This document shows positions 54,468 through 62,754 of a DNA stretch of 64,000 nt, one piece after another. The stretch comes from Duganella dendranthematis (GTDB lineage Bacteria > Pseudomonadota > Gammaproteobacteria > Burkholderiales > Burkholderiaceae_D): assembly GCF_012849375.1 (NCBI RefSeq), contig NZ_CP051684.1, positions 4,216,001 to 4,280,000 on the forward strand. Reading direction: 5' to 3'. The translations under genes were made by a program, and so were the position numbers. Numbering within the stretch: the first letter of the stretch is position 1; each line of letters starts with the position of its first letter. Under the pieces are notes generated by a model, which did not search any database, was not told the DNA's origin, and saw only the letters and a list, made by a program, of their open reading frames with translations.

Positions 54468-54881
54468 GCCGCCGCCTTTACTGATGTCATGGACTCTCTC
54501 TTGAAGTGTGGGCGCCATGGGCGCATTGGCATAAGGATAACAGAGCGAAGCGGGCCGGGCTAGGCAACGGTGTGGGTGGTATTTGTTGCATTGCAATAGC
54601 ATGCGCTTTCACTGTGATTGGTGCAACTGTGCCGGGTGGGAGCTTGTGACGTGAAAGCAACGGCTGTTACCGGACGCGGAATCCGTGGCACAGGCGTCAC
54701 GATTTTCATTTATCGTAGAGGTTGGCTAAAGGGCATGTGTTAAATTGACATAATGTCATCTGTTTTCGTTGGCTTTACTGCTATAGTTGCACGGGAATTA
54801 TGTTACTTTTGCAATGCATGAAGGTGTGGATGCTGCGCAGCAGCACGTCGATTGCGTTTAACTAACAAAGAAGGAATGATG
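54468..54881. other. Intergenic region with candidate operator palindrome
   Basis: This 414 bp gap separates the divergent GMC and nucleotidyltransferase genes. It contains a perfect inverted repeat TGACAT-A-ATGTCA (54746-54758) and a TATAGT box at 54782-54787. The TTGACA inside the repeat has no -10 at the right distance. No gene or long hairpin was found. Confidence 0.5.
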
Positions 54882-56042
54882 ATGAAGGCGATGATTTTAG
54901 CCGCAGGGAAGGGCACCCGGGTACGCCCGCTGACCTATGATTTGCCGAAGCCAATGATACCGATCCTGGGCAAGCCGGTGATGGCCTACATCATTGAGCA
55001 CCTGGCCAAGTACGGCATCAATGAAATCATGGTCAACGTCAGCTATCTGCACGAAAAGATCGAGGACTATTTCGGCGAGGGTGACCAATACGGGGTGCAG
55101 ATCGGTTATTCCTTTGAAGGCTATACCCGCGACGATGGCGAGGTGGTGGCGCAGGCGCTGGGTTCGGCCGGCGGCATGAAAAAAATCCAGGAGTTCGGCG
55201 GCTTCTTCGATGACACCACGATCGTGCTGTGCGGCGACGCCGTCATCAATCTGGACATCAAGTCGGCGCTGTTCGAGCACCGCCGCAAGGGCGCGCTGGC
55301 CAGCGTGGTGTGCCGCGAGGTGCCGTGGGACAAAGTGTCCAGCTATGGCGTCGTCGTCAGCGAGCCGGACGGACGCATCAAGCAGTTCCAGGAAAAACCG
55401 AGCCGCGCAGAGGCGCTGTCGAATTTCGTCAGCACCGGCATCTATATCTTCGAGCCGGAAGTGCTGGACCTGATCCCGGCCGATACCGTGTTCGACATCG
55501 GTTCGCAACTGTTCCCGCTGCTGGCGGAAAAAGGCCTGCCGTTCTACGCCCAGAAGCGCAGCTTCAGCTGGATCGACATCGGCAGCGTTACCGATTACTG
55601 GGAAGTCTCGCAAAGCGTGATGATGGGCGAAGTGGCCCATATGGACATGCCGGGCCTGCAACACAGCGACGGCCTGTGGGTCGGCTTGAACACCCGCATC
55701 GACTGGGAAGGCACCACCATCGAAGGCCCGGTTTACATCGGCTCGGGCTGCAAGATCGAGGCCGGCTCGACGATTATCGGCCCGACCTGGATCGGCCATG
55801 GCAGCCACGTTTGCGCCGGTGCGCGCATCGTGCGCAGCGTACTGTTTGAATATACACGTGTGTTACACAATGTAAACTTTGAGGAAATGATTGTCTTCAA
55901 AGAGTACAGTGTCAACCGCGCAGGCGAGATGAAGCACATCTCTGAGTATGCGCGTGACGAATGGACCAACGCGCGCGATCGTCGTAACAAGCGCCGCACT
56001 GAAAGCGTCAGTGAGGCGAGCAAAAAAGAGGAAGTGGTATGA
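54882..56042 (+). CDS. Sugar-1-phosphate nucleotidyltransferase with left-handed beta-helix domain
   Basis: 386 residues. Of three ATGs in a row (54876, 54879, 54882) the last has the best distance from AAGGA. The N-terminal domain has the nucleotidyltransferase signature LAAGKGTRVRPLT and KPMIPILGKP, then VLCGDAVINLD. The C-terminal part (from about 270) is a beta-helix with YIGSGCKIEAGSTIIGPTW. This is the GDP-mannose pyrophosphorylase/RmlA-like group. It overlaps the ManC gene by ATGA, so both probably serve GDP-mannose or a related nucleotide sugar; specificity is uncertain. Confidence 0.85.
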   Translation: MKAMILAAGKGTRVRPLTYDLPKPMIPILGKPVMAYIIEHLAKYGINEIMVNVSYLHEKIEDYFGEGDQYGVQIGYSFEGYTRDDGEVVAQALGSAGGMKKIQEFGGFFDDTTIVLCGDAVINLDIKSALFEHRRKGALASVVCREVPWDKVSSYGVVVSEPDGRIKQFQEKPSRAEALSNFVSTGIYIFEPEVLDLIPADTVFDIGSQLFPLLAEKGLPFYAQKRSFSWIDIGSVTDYWEVSQSVMMGEVAHMDMPGLQHSDGLWVGLNTRIDWEGTTIEGPVYIGSGCKIEAGSTIIGPTWIGHGSHVCAGARIVRSVLFEYTRVLHNVNFEEMIVFKEYSVNRAGEMKHISEYARDEWTNARDRRNKRRTESVSEASKKEEVV

Positions 56043-57448
56043 AAATTTATCCCGTGATCTTGTCCGGGGGCGCCGGCACCCGTCTGTGGCCGTTGTCGCG
56101 CGCGGCATTGCCCAAGCAGTTGCTGCCGCTGGTGTCGGACCAGACCATGTTGCAAGAAACGGTGGCGCGCGTGGCCGGCTGGCCTGACATGGCGCCGCCG
56201 CTGATCGTCTGCGGCAATGAGCACCGCTTCCTGGTGGCCGAGCAGATGCGTGAAAGCAAGGTCGCGCCGCTGGGCATCCTGCTGGAGTCGGTCGGCCGCA
56301 ACACGGCGCCGGCCGTGGCCGCCGCCGCCCTGTATCTGCAGGCAATCGATCCCGAGGCCGTGATGCTGGTGCTGCCGGCCGATCACGTGATCACCGACGC
56401 CGCCGCCTTCCAGCGCGCGGTGCAGAGCGCGGTCGAGCTGGTGCGCGAGGGCGCGCTGGCCACCTTCGGCGTGGTGCCGACCGGCCCGGAAACCGGCTAC
56501 GGCTATATCCGCCGTGGCGAGGCCAACGGCGCCGGCTACCGGGTCGACCGCTTTGTCGAAAAACCGGACCGCGCCACCGCCGAGGCGTTCCTGGCGGAGG
56601 GATCTTATTACTGGAACAGCGGCATGTTCCTGTTCCAGGCCGGCCGCTATCTGAGCGAACTGGCAAGCTTCCAGCCGGAAATGGCCGCCGCTGCCGAGCG
56701 TGCAGTCAGCCTGGCCTACCGCGACATGGACTTCTGCCGCCTCGACGAGGCTGCGTTCAGCGCCTGCCCGTCCGATTCGATCGACTATGCCGTGATGGAG
56801 CACACCCGCCACGCAGTGGTGATTCCGGCCGACATCGGCTGGAGCGACGTCGGCTCGTGGTCGGCGCTGTGGGAAGTCTCGCCGCGCGACGAGGCTGGCA
56901 ACAGCCAGCGCGGCGATGTCTACCTGGATGGCGTCAGCAATAGCCTGGTGCGCGCCGACAGCCGCATCGTGGCGCTGATCGGCGTGCAGGATCTGGTGGT
57001 GGTAGAGACTGCCGACGCGGTGCTGGTGGCCCACAAGGACCAGGTGCAGCGCGTCAAGCAGATCGTCGACCACCTGAAGACCTCCGAGCGTACCGAGCAC
57101 CTGTACCACACGCGCGTGTACCGTCCGTGGGGCTCGTACGAGGGCATCGATCACGGCGAGCGCTTCCAGGTCAAGCGCATCACGGTCAATCCGGGCGGCA
57201 AGCTGTCGTTGCAGATGCACCATCACCGCGCCGAGCACTGGGTGGTGGTCAGCGGCACCGCCCGCGTCACCTGCGGCGAGACGGTCACGCTGCTGTCGGA
57301 AAACCAGTCGACCTATATTCCGATCGGCATGAATCACCGCCTGGAAAATCCGGGTAAATTGCCGCTGCACCTGATCGAGGTGCAATCGGGGAGTTACCTC
57401 GGAGAAGACGATATCGTGCGGTTTGAGGACGTTTACCAGCGCGCGTGA
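56039..57448 (+). CDS. manC: Mannose-1-phosphate guanylyltransferase / mannose-6-phosphate isomerase
   Basis: 469 residues, the usual ManC/AlgA/CpsB length. The guanylyltransferase domain opens ILSGGAGTRLWPLSRAALPKQLL and contains VLPADHVITD and FVEKPD. The type II phosphomannose isomerase domain (about 355-469) has YRPWGSYE, PGGKLSLQMHHHRAEHWVVVSG and YIPIGMNHRLENPG with its metal-binding His/Glu. It makes GDP-mannose for mannose- or fucose-containing polysaccharide. The preceding nucleotidyltransferase gene overlaps it by 4 bp. Confidence 0.95.
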   Translation: MKIYPVILSGGAGTRLWPLSRAALPKQLLPLVSDQTMLQETVARVAGWPDMAPPLIVCGNEHRFLVAEQMRESKVAPLGILLESVGRNTAPAVAAAALYLQAIDPEAVMLVLPADHVITDAAAFQRAVQSAVELVREGALATFGVVPTGPETGYGYIRRGEANGAGYRVDRFVEKPDRATAEAFLAEGSYYWNSGMFLFQAGRYLSELASFQPEMAAAAERAVSLAYRDMDFCRLDEAAFSACPSDSIDYAVMEHTRHAVVIPADIGWSDVGSWSALWEVSPRDEAGNSQRGDVYLDGVSNSLVRADSRIVALIGVQDLVVVETADAVLVAHKDQVQRVKQIVDHLKTSERTEHLYHTRVYRPWGSYEGIDHGERFQVKRITVNPGGKLSLQMHHHRAEHWVVVSGTARVTCGETVTLLSENQSTYIPIGMNHRLENPGKLPLHLIEVQSGSYLGEDDIVRFEDVYQRA

Positions 57449-57601
57449 TGTTGTTTGAGCAAATGTTGCTAAACTGAATTCTTTTGTTGCAGAAAAACAA
57501 AGTCAAATATTTTTCTGATAATCAAAGAGGATTTTATGCTACTATTAATTCTAGTAGATTATTTCTCGTCTCAATGTTTGCTCACTCCCTACGGATTACA
57601 C

Positions 57602-58228
57602 ATGAAAAAATTCACCAAAGTATTGTTAGTTGCTTCCCTGCTGGCTGGCGCCGGCTTCTCCCAGTCGGTACTGGCTGCCACCAGCAAGCCGATTCCAGGT
57701 TCGACCGGTAGCCTGGCTACGCACACGGAAGCGCTGACTGTTAAGGCTGACGGCAATGGCGGTTTTAACGCCGATTTCGGTAATACCTGGGGTCAGTACA
57801 TTAACGGCGTGAGCGGCGCGACCACGCAGAACAAGCTGTTCACCGATCTGTACACCTTCACCGTTGGTGGTCCTGCAGAAACTTCGGGCACTGTGTCGGC
57901 CGGCTTCACCTCCACCCAGGACGTGTACATCGGTGCATTCGACATCTACAACAGCGCTAACGTACTGGTTGTAAAAGGCGAGAATCAGGTTGTATCGAAT
58001 GGCACCAACAAGAACGATTTCTGGGCGTTGCCAGATGGCGCGACCCTGAGCGCCGGCAACTACACCCTGAAAATCACCGGCCAAGTGCTGGGCAGCGCTG
58101 GCGGCTACTACGGTGGCGGCGTGAGCGTGACCTCGGCTGTGCCGGAAGCTGAAACCACCGCCATGCTGCTGGCTGGCCTGGGTCTGGTCGGTTTCGTCGG
58201 TCGTCGCAAAGCCAAGAAAGCTGCTTAA
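57602..58228 (+). CDS. PEP-CTERM protein (FxDxF-like), exosortase substrate
   Basis: 208 residues from the ATG at 57602, which begins a textbook signal peptide (KKFTK, hydrophobic stretch, VLAA cleavage). An in-frame ATG at 57536 has a better AGAGGA site but would bury the signal peptide behind 22 residues. The mature part has KLFTDLYTFTV, close to the FxDxF motif of one PEP-CTERM group. The C-terminal sorting signal is VPEAETTAMLLAGLGLVGFVGRRK, followed by basic residues: a Pro-Glu start (PEA rather than PEP), a membrane helix and an Arg-rich end. It should be cleaved by XrtB and released or attached at the surface with the exopolysaccharide. Confidence 0.92.
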   Translation: MKKFTKVLLVASLLAGAGFSQSVLAATSKPIPGSTGSLATHTEALTVKADGNGGFNADFGNTWGQYINGVSGATTQNKLFTDLYTFTVGGPAETSGTVSAGFTSTQDVYIGAFDIYNSANVLVVKGENQVVSNGTNKNDFWALPDGATLSAGNYTLKITGQVLGSAGGYYGGGVSVTSAVPEAETTAMLLAGLGLVGFVGRRKAKKAA

Positions 58229-58255
58229 GCCATAGCCCCGTGCGGGCGCTTGGAT

Positions 58256-58291
58256 AAAAAAGCCGTTCAGTGCAAACTGAACGGCTTTTTT
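58256..58291 (+). terminator. Rho-independent terminator after the PEP-CTERM gene
   Basis: A 16 bp perfect stem AAAAAAGCCGTTCAGT (58256-58271) with ACTGAACGGCTTTTTT (58276-58291) around a GCAA tetraloop. Its T-rich arm ends the transcript; it can also work on the opposite strand. Confidence 0.95.
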
Positions 58292-58376
58292 CATGTTGCC
58301 GCAGTGCAAAGATGAGGTAAAAGCCGCTTATAATGGTTCGCATCAACCAATTTCCGACCTGCTTTGAGGCTGCGCC

Positions 58377-59384
58377 GTGCGATATTCTGTCATTGTCCTG
58401 TTTTGCCTGACCTGCCTGGCGCATGTCGCCGCCGGGGCGGCTCCCCTGACTGCCAACCAGCTTGCCGTGGTGGTCAATGACGAGGAGCCCAACAGTGTGG
58501 CCATCGGCGCGTGGTATCGCGAGGCGCGCCAGGTGCCGGAAAAGAACGTTGTCCATGTGCGCATTCCGCGCCATCCGCGCCGCCTGAGTGCGGAGGAGTT
58601 TGCGCCGCTGCGCAAGCAGATCCTCGGGCAGCTGGGGCCGGAGATCCGCGCGGTACTGATGGTGTGGACCGCGCCCTACGCCGTCGAGTGCCACTCGATC
58701 ACGTCGGCGCTGACGCTGGGCTACGATGCCGACCAATGCGGCATGGGGTGCAACCCGGGCAAGCAGAGTCCCTTCTTCGATAACGACAATCCGCCGGCCA
58801 GTGGCGATCCGCGCATGCTGATTAGCATGCTCCTGCCGACCGAGTCGCTGGAGCAGGCCAAGGCGCTGATCGCCCGTGGCGTGGCCGCGCACTACTTCTC
58901 TTTTCCCGCCGCCACCGCGTACTACCTGAATACGTCGGACCGGGCGCGCAGCACGCGGGCGCTCTACTTTCCGCCCAATGGCCGCGTCACCACGCGTGAG
59001 CTGACCATCAAAAACATGAACGCCGACGTGCTGGAAGGGGCGCAGGACATCATGATTTACCAGACCGGCCTGCAGCGCGTCAGCAAGCTGGAAACCCTGA
59101 AGTTCCTGCCGGGCGCGCTGGCCGACCATCTGACCTCGGCCGGCGGCGATTTGCTCGGCAATTTCCAGATGAGCAGCTTGCGCTGGCTGGAGGCCGGCGC
59201 CACCGCCAGCTATGGCGCGGTGTCCGAGCCGTGCAACTACTGGCAGAAATTCCCGCAGTCGACCGTGCTGCTCAAGCACTACCTGCGGGGCGACACCGCC
59301 ATCGAAGCCTACTGGAAGAGCGTGGCCTGGCCGGCACAAGGCGTCTTCATCGGCGAGCCGCTGGCGGCGCCTTACCGCCGCTGA
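58377..59384 (+). CDS. TIGR03790 family protein
   Basis: 335 residues, GTG start with GAGG 8 bp upstream. There is an N-terminal signal peptide (cleavage near AAGA). The mature start, QLAVVVNDEEPNSVAIGAWYREARQVPEKNVVHVRIP, is the signature of TIGR03790, a family of unknown function known only from genomes with exosortase. Further conserved points are VWTAPYAVECHSITSALTLGYD and the late ASYGAVSEPCNYWQKFPQ. It lies right after the PEP-CTERM gene, with a terminator between, and converges with murJ. A role in the PEP-CTERM/EPS surface system is likely; its activity is unknown. Confidence 0.85.
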   Translation: MRYSVIVLFCLTCLAHVAAGAAPLTANQLAVVVNDEEPNSVAIGAWYREARQVPEKNVVHVRIPRHPRRLSAEEFAPLRKQILGQLGPEIRAVLMVWTAPYAVECHSITSALTLGYDADQCGMGCNPGKQSPFFDNDNPPASGDPRMLISMLLPTESLEQAKALIARGVAAHYFSFPAATAYYLNTSDRARSTRALYFPPNGRVTTRELTIKNMNADVLEGAQDIMIYQTGLQRVSKLETLKFLPGALADHLTSAGGDLLGNFQMSSLRWLEAGATASYGAVSEPCNYWQKFPQSTVLLKHYLRGDTAIEAYWKSVAWPAQGVFIGEPLAAPYRR

Positions 59385-59402
59385 TGGCGGCTTTGTCTGT
59401 GC

Positions 59403-60941
59403 TTAGCGGGCGATACGCTTGAAGTCGCGCAGGCGGAAACCCATCGCCAGCAGCGCGGCAAAATACACCACTGCGCACACGCCGATCAACAGCAGCAGGG
59501 CGCCAGCGCGCAACACCGCGTGGTGCTGCAAGCCCAGCCAGTCAATCTGCTGCGCGCCCCACCATGCGGCGCCAGCCATCAGCGCGCAGGCGACCAGCAG
59601 TTTGGCGCAAAACACGGTCCAACCCGGCGCTGGATGATAGATGCCGCGCTTGCGCAGGCCAGCGTACAGGAAGGCAGCGTTGAGGCAGGCGCCCAGGCCG
59701 ATCGACAGCGCCAGGCCGGCCACTTGCAGATAGGGCACAAACAGCCAGTTCATCAACTGGGTGGCGATCAGCACGCCGATAGCGATGCGCACCGGGGTGC
59801 GGATGTCCTGCTGGGCATAGAAGGCCGGCGCCAGCGTTTTGACCAGGATGATGCCCAGCAGGCCGGCGCAGTAGGCGATCAGCGGACGCGCCGACTGTGC
59901 GGCGGCTTCATCGGTGAATTTACCGTAGTGGAACAGGGTGGCGATCATCGGTTCCGCCAGCACTGCCATGCCCACCGCCGCCGGCAAGGCCAGCAGGAAG
60001 GTCAGGCGCAGGCCCCAGTCCAGCAGGCCGGAGTATTCGGTCTGGTCGCCATCGGCCTGCGCTTTTGACAGGCTGGGCAGCAAAATCGTGCCCAGCGCCA
60101 CGCCCAGCAGGGCGGTCGGGAACTCCATCAGGCGATCGGCGTACGACAGCCAGGAAATGCTGCCCTCCACCAGGCGCGAGGCGATGCTGGTGTTGATCAT
60201 CAGGCTGATTTGCGCGGCCGAAACGGCAAACACCGCCGGGCCCATTTTCTTCAGCACGCGGCGCACGCCCGGATCGCCGAGGCCAGCCACCGGATTCCAG
60301 GACAGCGTCGGCAGCATGCCGATTTTCATCAGCGCCGGGATCTGGATCGCCACCTGCAGCACGCCGCCGACAAACACGGCAATCGCCATGGCGTAGATGG
60401 GCCGCTCCAGATGCTGTTGCAGGAACAGCGAGGCCACGATTGAGGCCAGGTTCAGCAATACCGGCGTAAAAGCCGGGATCTTGAATTCGCGCCAGGTGTT
60501 GAGCACGCCGCCGGCCAGCGCCACAAACGCCATGAAACTGATGTAAGGGAACATCACGCGCGTCATCCAGACGGCGGCGTCGAACTCTTCCAGCCCGGTG
60601 GCGATCAGGTAGATAAACAGCGGCGCGGCGATGATGCCGAGGATGGTGACCAACAGCGTGGCCCAGACCAGGGTGTTGCCGACATGGTCGACCAGCTTCT
60701 TGCTGGCCTCCTGTCCCTGCTTGTTCTTGTATTCCGATAGAATGGGCACGAAGGCTTGCGAGAACGCGCCCTCGGCAAACAGGCGGCGCAGCAGGTTGGG
60801 AATCCGGAAGGCGACGATGTAGGCATCGGTCATGCCGCCGGCGCCAAAGGCGCGGGCAATCAGGGTTTCACGCAAGAGGCCGGTAATCCGGGACAGCATT
60901 GTCATGCTGGAAATGGCGGAGAGGGTGCGGAGTAAGTTCAT
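59403..60941 (-). CDS. murJ: Lipid II flippase MurJ
   Basis: 512 residues with 14 membrane helices, MOP superfamily. The start SAISSMTMLSRITGLLRETLIARAFGAGG and the following TDAYIVAFRIPNLLRRLFAEGAFSQAFVPIL are the classic MurJ motifs with the essential Arg residues. It flips lipid II for peptidoglycan synthesis. It is divergent from rpsT, the common arrangement in betaproteobacteria. No ribosome-binding site precedes the ATG, and a TATAAT on its own strand (60950-60955) lies so close that the transcript could be nearly leaderless. Confidence 0.95.
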   Translation of the reverse strand: MNLLRTLSAISSMTMLSRITGLLRETLIARAFGAGGMTDAYIVAFRIPNLLRRLFAEGAFSQAFVPILSEYKNKQGQEASKKLVDHVGNTLVWATLLVTILGIIAAPLFIYLIATGLEEFDAAVWMTRVMFPYISFMAFVALAGGVLNTWREFKIPAFTPVLLNLASIVASLFLQQHLERPIYAMAIAVFVGGVLQVAIQIPALMKIGMLPTLSWNPVAGLGDPGVRRVLKKMGPAVFAVSAAQISLMINTSIASRLVEGSISWLSYADRLMEFPTALLGVALGTILLPSLSKAQADGDQTEYSGLLDWGLRLTFLLALPAAVGMAVLAEPMIATLFHYGKFTDEAAAQSARPLIAYCAGLLGIILVKTLAPAFYAQQDIRTPVRIAIGVLIATQLMNWLFVPYLQVAGLALSIGLGACLNAAFLYAGLRKRGIYHPAPGWTVFCAKLLVACALMAGAAWWGAQQIDWLGLQHHAVLRAGALLLLIGVCAVVYFAALLAMGFRLRDFKRIAR

Positions 60942-60956
60942 GGGACGTGATTATAG

Positions 60957-60985
60957 TTGCTCCTGCTGGTAAACATCGCTATAAT
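60957..60985 (+). promoter_or_regulatory. rpsT promoter
   Basis: TTGCTC (60957-60962), a 17 bp spacer and a perfect TATAAT (60980-60985) give a strong sigma-70 promoter. Transcription would begin near 60992, leaving a leader of about 145 nt before rpsT. Confidence 0.8.
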
Positions 60986-61017
60986 CACAGGCTGTACAAA
61001 ATTCTGTTGCGCAGACA

Positions 61018-61098
61018 TTAATGTTTGGCAAGCAGTAGTTTGACTCACACGGTTCGCTCTGATGGCAACCTTGGACGCACCTGTTTGCCAAACATTAA
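61018..61098 (+). repeat. Long-range inverted repeat in the rpsT leader
   Basis: TTAATGTTTGGCAA (61018-61031) and its exact reverse complement TTGCCAAACATTAA (61085-61098) are separated by 53 nt and lie wholly in the predicted rpsT 5' leader. A 12 bp perfect palindrome CGTTTGCAAACG follows immediately (61099-61110). Together they could form a structured leader before the ribosome-binding site at about 61126-61130. Confidence 0.8.
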
Positions 61099-61136
61099 CG
61101 TTTGCAAACGCATCATTTACCTGTTTAGGAAATTTC

Positions 61137-61403
61137 ATGGCAAATACCGCACAAGCGCGCAAACGCGCTCGTCAAGCAGTTAAGCAAAACGCTCACAACT
61201 CGTCGCAACGTTCGACCCTGCGCACCGCGATCAAAGCAGTGCGTAAAGCGATCCAAGCTGGCGACAAAGCAGCTGCGACGACCATCTTCCAATCGTCGGT
61301 TTCGACCATCGACAGCATCGCTGACAAGAAGATCATTCACAAAAACAAGGCAGCTCGCCATAAGAGCCGTCTGGCAGCTGCCCTGAAAGCACTGTCCGCT
61401 TAA
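61137..61403 (+). CDS. rpsT: 30S ribosomal protein S20
   Basis: 88 residues from the ATG at 61137 with AGGA upstream; the longer open frame from 61062 is not part of the protein. It begins [20 protein letters not shown] and is rich in Lys, Arg and Ala, with the three-helix S20 pattern and the late [17 protein letters not shown]. It binds 16S rRNA early in 30S assembly. In Escherichia coli S20 represses its own translation, and the structured leader seen here would suit such control. A strong terminator follows at 61429-61461. Confidence 0.97.
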   Translation: MANTAQARKRARQAVKQNAHNSSQRSTLRTAIKAVRKAIQAGDKAAATTIFQSSVSTIDSIADKKIIHKNKAARHKSRLAAALKALSA

Positions 61404-61428
61404 TTCCCCTTCGCAGGGAACGCAAGCA

Positions 61429-61461
61429 AAAACCCGCACTGACCTGGTCAGTGCGGGTTTT
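61429..61461. terminator. Bidirectional terminator between rpsT and a convergent acyltransferase gene
   Basis: AAAACCCGCACTGAC (61429-61443) pairs perfectly with GTCAGTGCGGGTTTT (61447-61461) around CTG. Both sides provide a T tail, so it can end both convergent transcripts. Confidence 0.95.
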
Positions 61462-61488
61462 GTCGTTGGTGCCGGAGTTGAGTAGGGC

Positions 61489-62652
61489 TTACACGGCCAG
61501 TCGAGTGCCCAGTCGCGCCATTACTTGCCGGCCGAGCTGGATGCCTGGTTTCTCGACCAGGTTGTACAGCACCCAGCCCAGCGCATAGCTGGCAGGGATG
61601 ACGATGACGGCCACGATGCCGAGACGGGCGGCAAAATGCAGCTCGACGAAGCCGGCATGGCTCGCGCACAAGCCAGCCAGCGGGATCGCAAGCAGCAAGT
61701 GCGTCAAGTAGACGCTGTAGGAAGTCTCGCCCATGAACATGGCCAGTCTGCAGGAGAATGCCCGCCGCAGGCGTAATGTCACGGCGGCTACCGCCGTGCT
61801 GCCCGGTAGCGTGCCATTGTTCATCAAATAAAACATGCCTACCACCAGCAGCACGCGGGTGACGGCAACCTGCGAGCGTTCCAGCAGCAGCCAAAACATC
61901 GCCAGCCCGATGCTAACCATTAATCCCGGCAGCATGCTGCGCTCGGCGCGCGCATGGGCAATCCAGATGCCGATCAGGAAGACATACAGCTTGATCGACA
62001 AGAACGCCGGCATAGGGAAGGCGTTGATGAAATCGCGGAAAAACATGCGGATGAAGAGGCACAAGCCCACCAGCAGTCCGGTGGCTATCACGGGAGATAG
62101 TCGCGAGAACGCTATCATGATCAGCGGGAAAAACAGATAAAACTGCATCTCCAGGCCGATCGACCAGTCTGGCAGTGCAGTGCGGAACGCATAGTGCGGC
62201 ACAAAGCTGAACAGGAAGCTGAAATGCATCAGGGCGTTGTCGATGCCTTGGTCGCTGTAGCGTGTCGGGGCAGTGCCAGTGTTCGGCCAGACTTGCGCTA
62301 TCGCATGGCGGAAATGGCCCATCTCAGGGCCGACCATCAGTGCCACCAGTAGCACCGGGTAATAGAGTGGTGCAATGCGGAAGAAGCGTCGCAGCCAGAA
62401 TTGATACACAGTGCGCGATGACTGCCAAGGCTCCTTGCTCTTGCGCGCGATGTAGTTATGTGCCATCAGGAAGCCCGACAGCAACATGAACAAATCGACC
62501 GCGAGGTCGCCCCAGGATAGTAACGGAATGTACTGGCCGCCGGTAAGAATCAGCAGGTGGGACAGCAGCACCCACAGCGCCGCCATGCCGCGCAGGCCGT
62601 CTAGCCATGGCAGGTGATTCGGCTCACCCGCTAACGCTGAATTGTTCTCCAT
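61489..62652 (-). CDS. Acyltransferase family 3
   Basis: 387 residues with about ten membrane helices, with a GGAG site 8 bp before the ATG. The motifs are LDGLRGMAALWVLLSHLLILTGG with the family His, GDLAVDLFMLLSGFLMAHNY, and RRFFRIAPLYYPVLL. There is no SGNH domain. It is the fifth OafA-type enzyme of the window but stands apart from the eps genes, between rpsT and a pseudouridine synthase gene, so its acceptor may be another surface sugar or lipid. Confidence 0.88.
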   Translation of the reverse strand: MENNSALAGEPNHLPWLDGLRGMAALWVLLSHLLILTGGQYIPLLSWGDLAVDLFMLLSGFLMAHNYIARKSKEPWQSSRTVYQFWLRRFFRIAPLYYPVLLVALMVGPEMGHFRHAIAQVWPNTGTAPTRYSDQGIDNALMHFSFLFSFVPHYAFRTALPDWSIGLEMQFYLFFPLIMIAFSRLSPVIATGLLVGLCLFIRMFFRDFINAFPMPAFLSIKLYVFLIGIWIAHARAERSMLPGLMVSIGLAMFWLLLERSQVAVTRVLLVVGMFYLMNNGTLPGSTAVAAVTLRLRRAFSCRLAMFMGETSYSVYLTHLLLAIPLAGLCASHAGFVELHFAARLGIVAVIVIPASYALGWVLYNLVEKPGIQLGRQVMARLGTRLAV

Positions 62653-62754
62653 TGCGCGCTCCGTTTGGTGAAAACAGCAAAATAGTTACTACTACTTAAA
62701 TATTAACACCATTGCATTGTTTATTTTGCACCGCGGCGCGCCTTCAGCAAAAAA

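Noticed and set aside
54745..54787. TTGACA and TATAGT as a sigma-70 promoter
   Set aside because: The spacing of 31 bp is far from 16-18 bp; the TTGACA is better explained as part of the palindrome.
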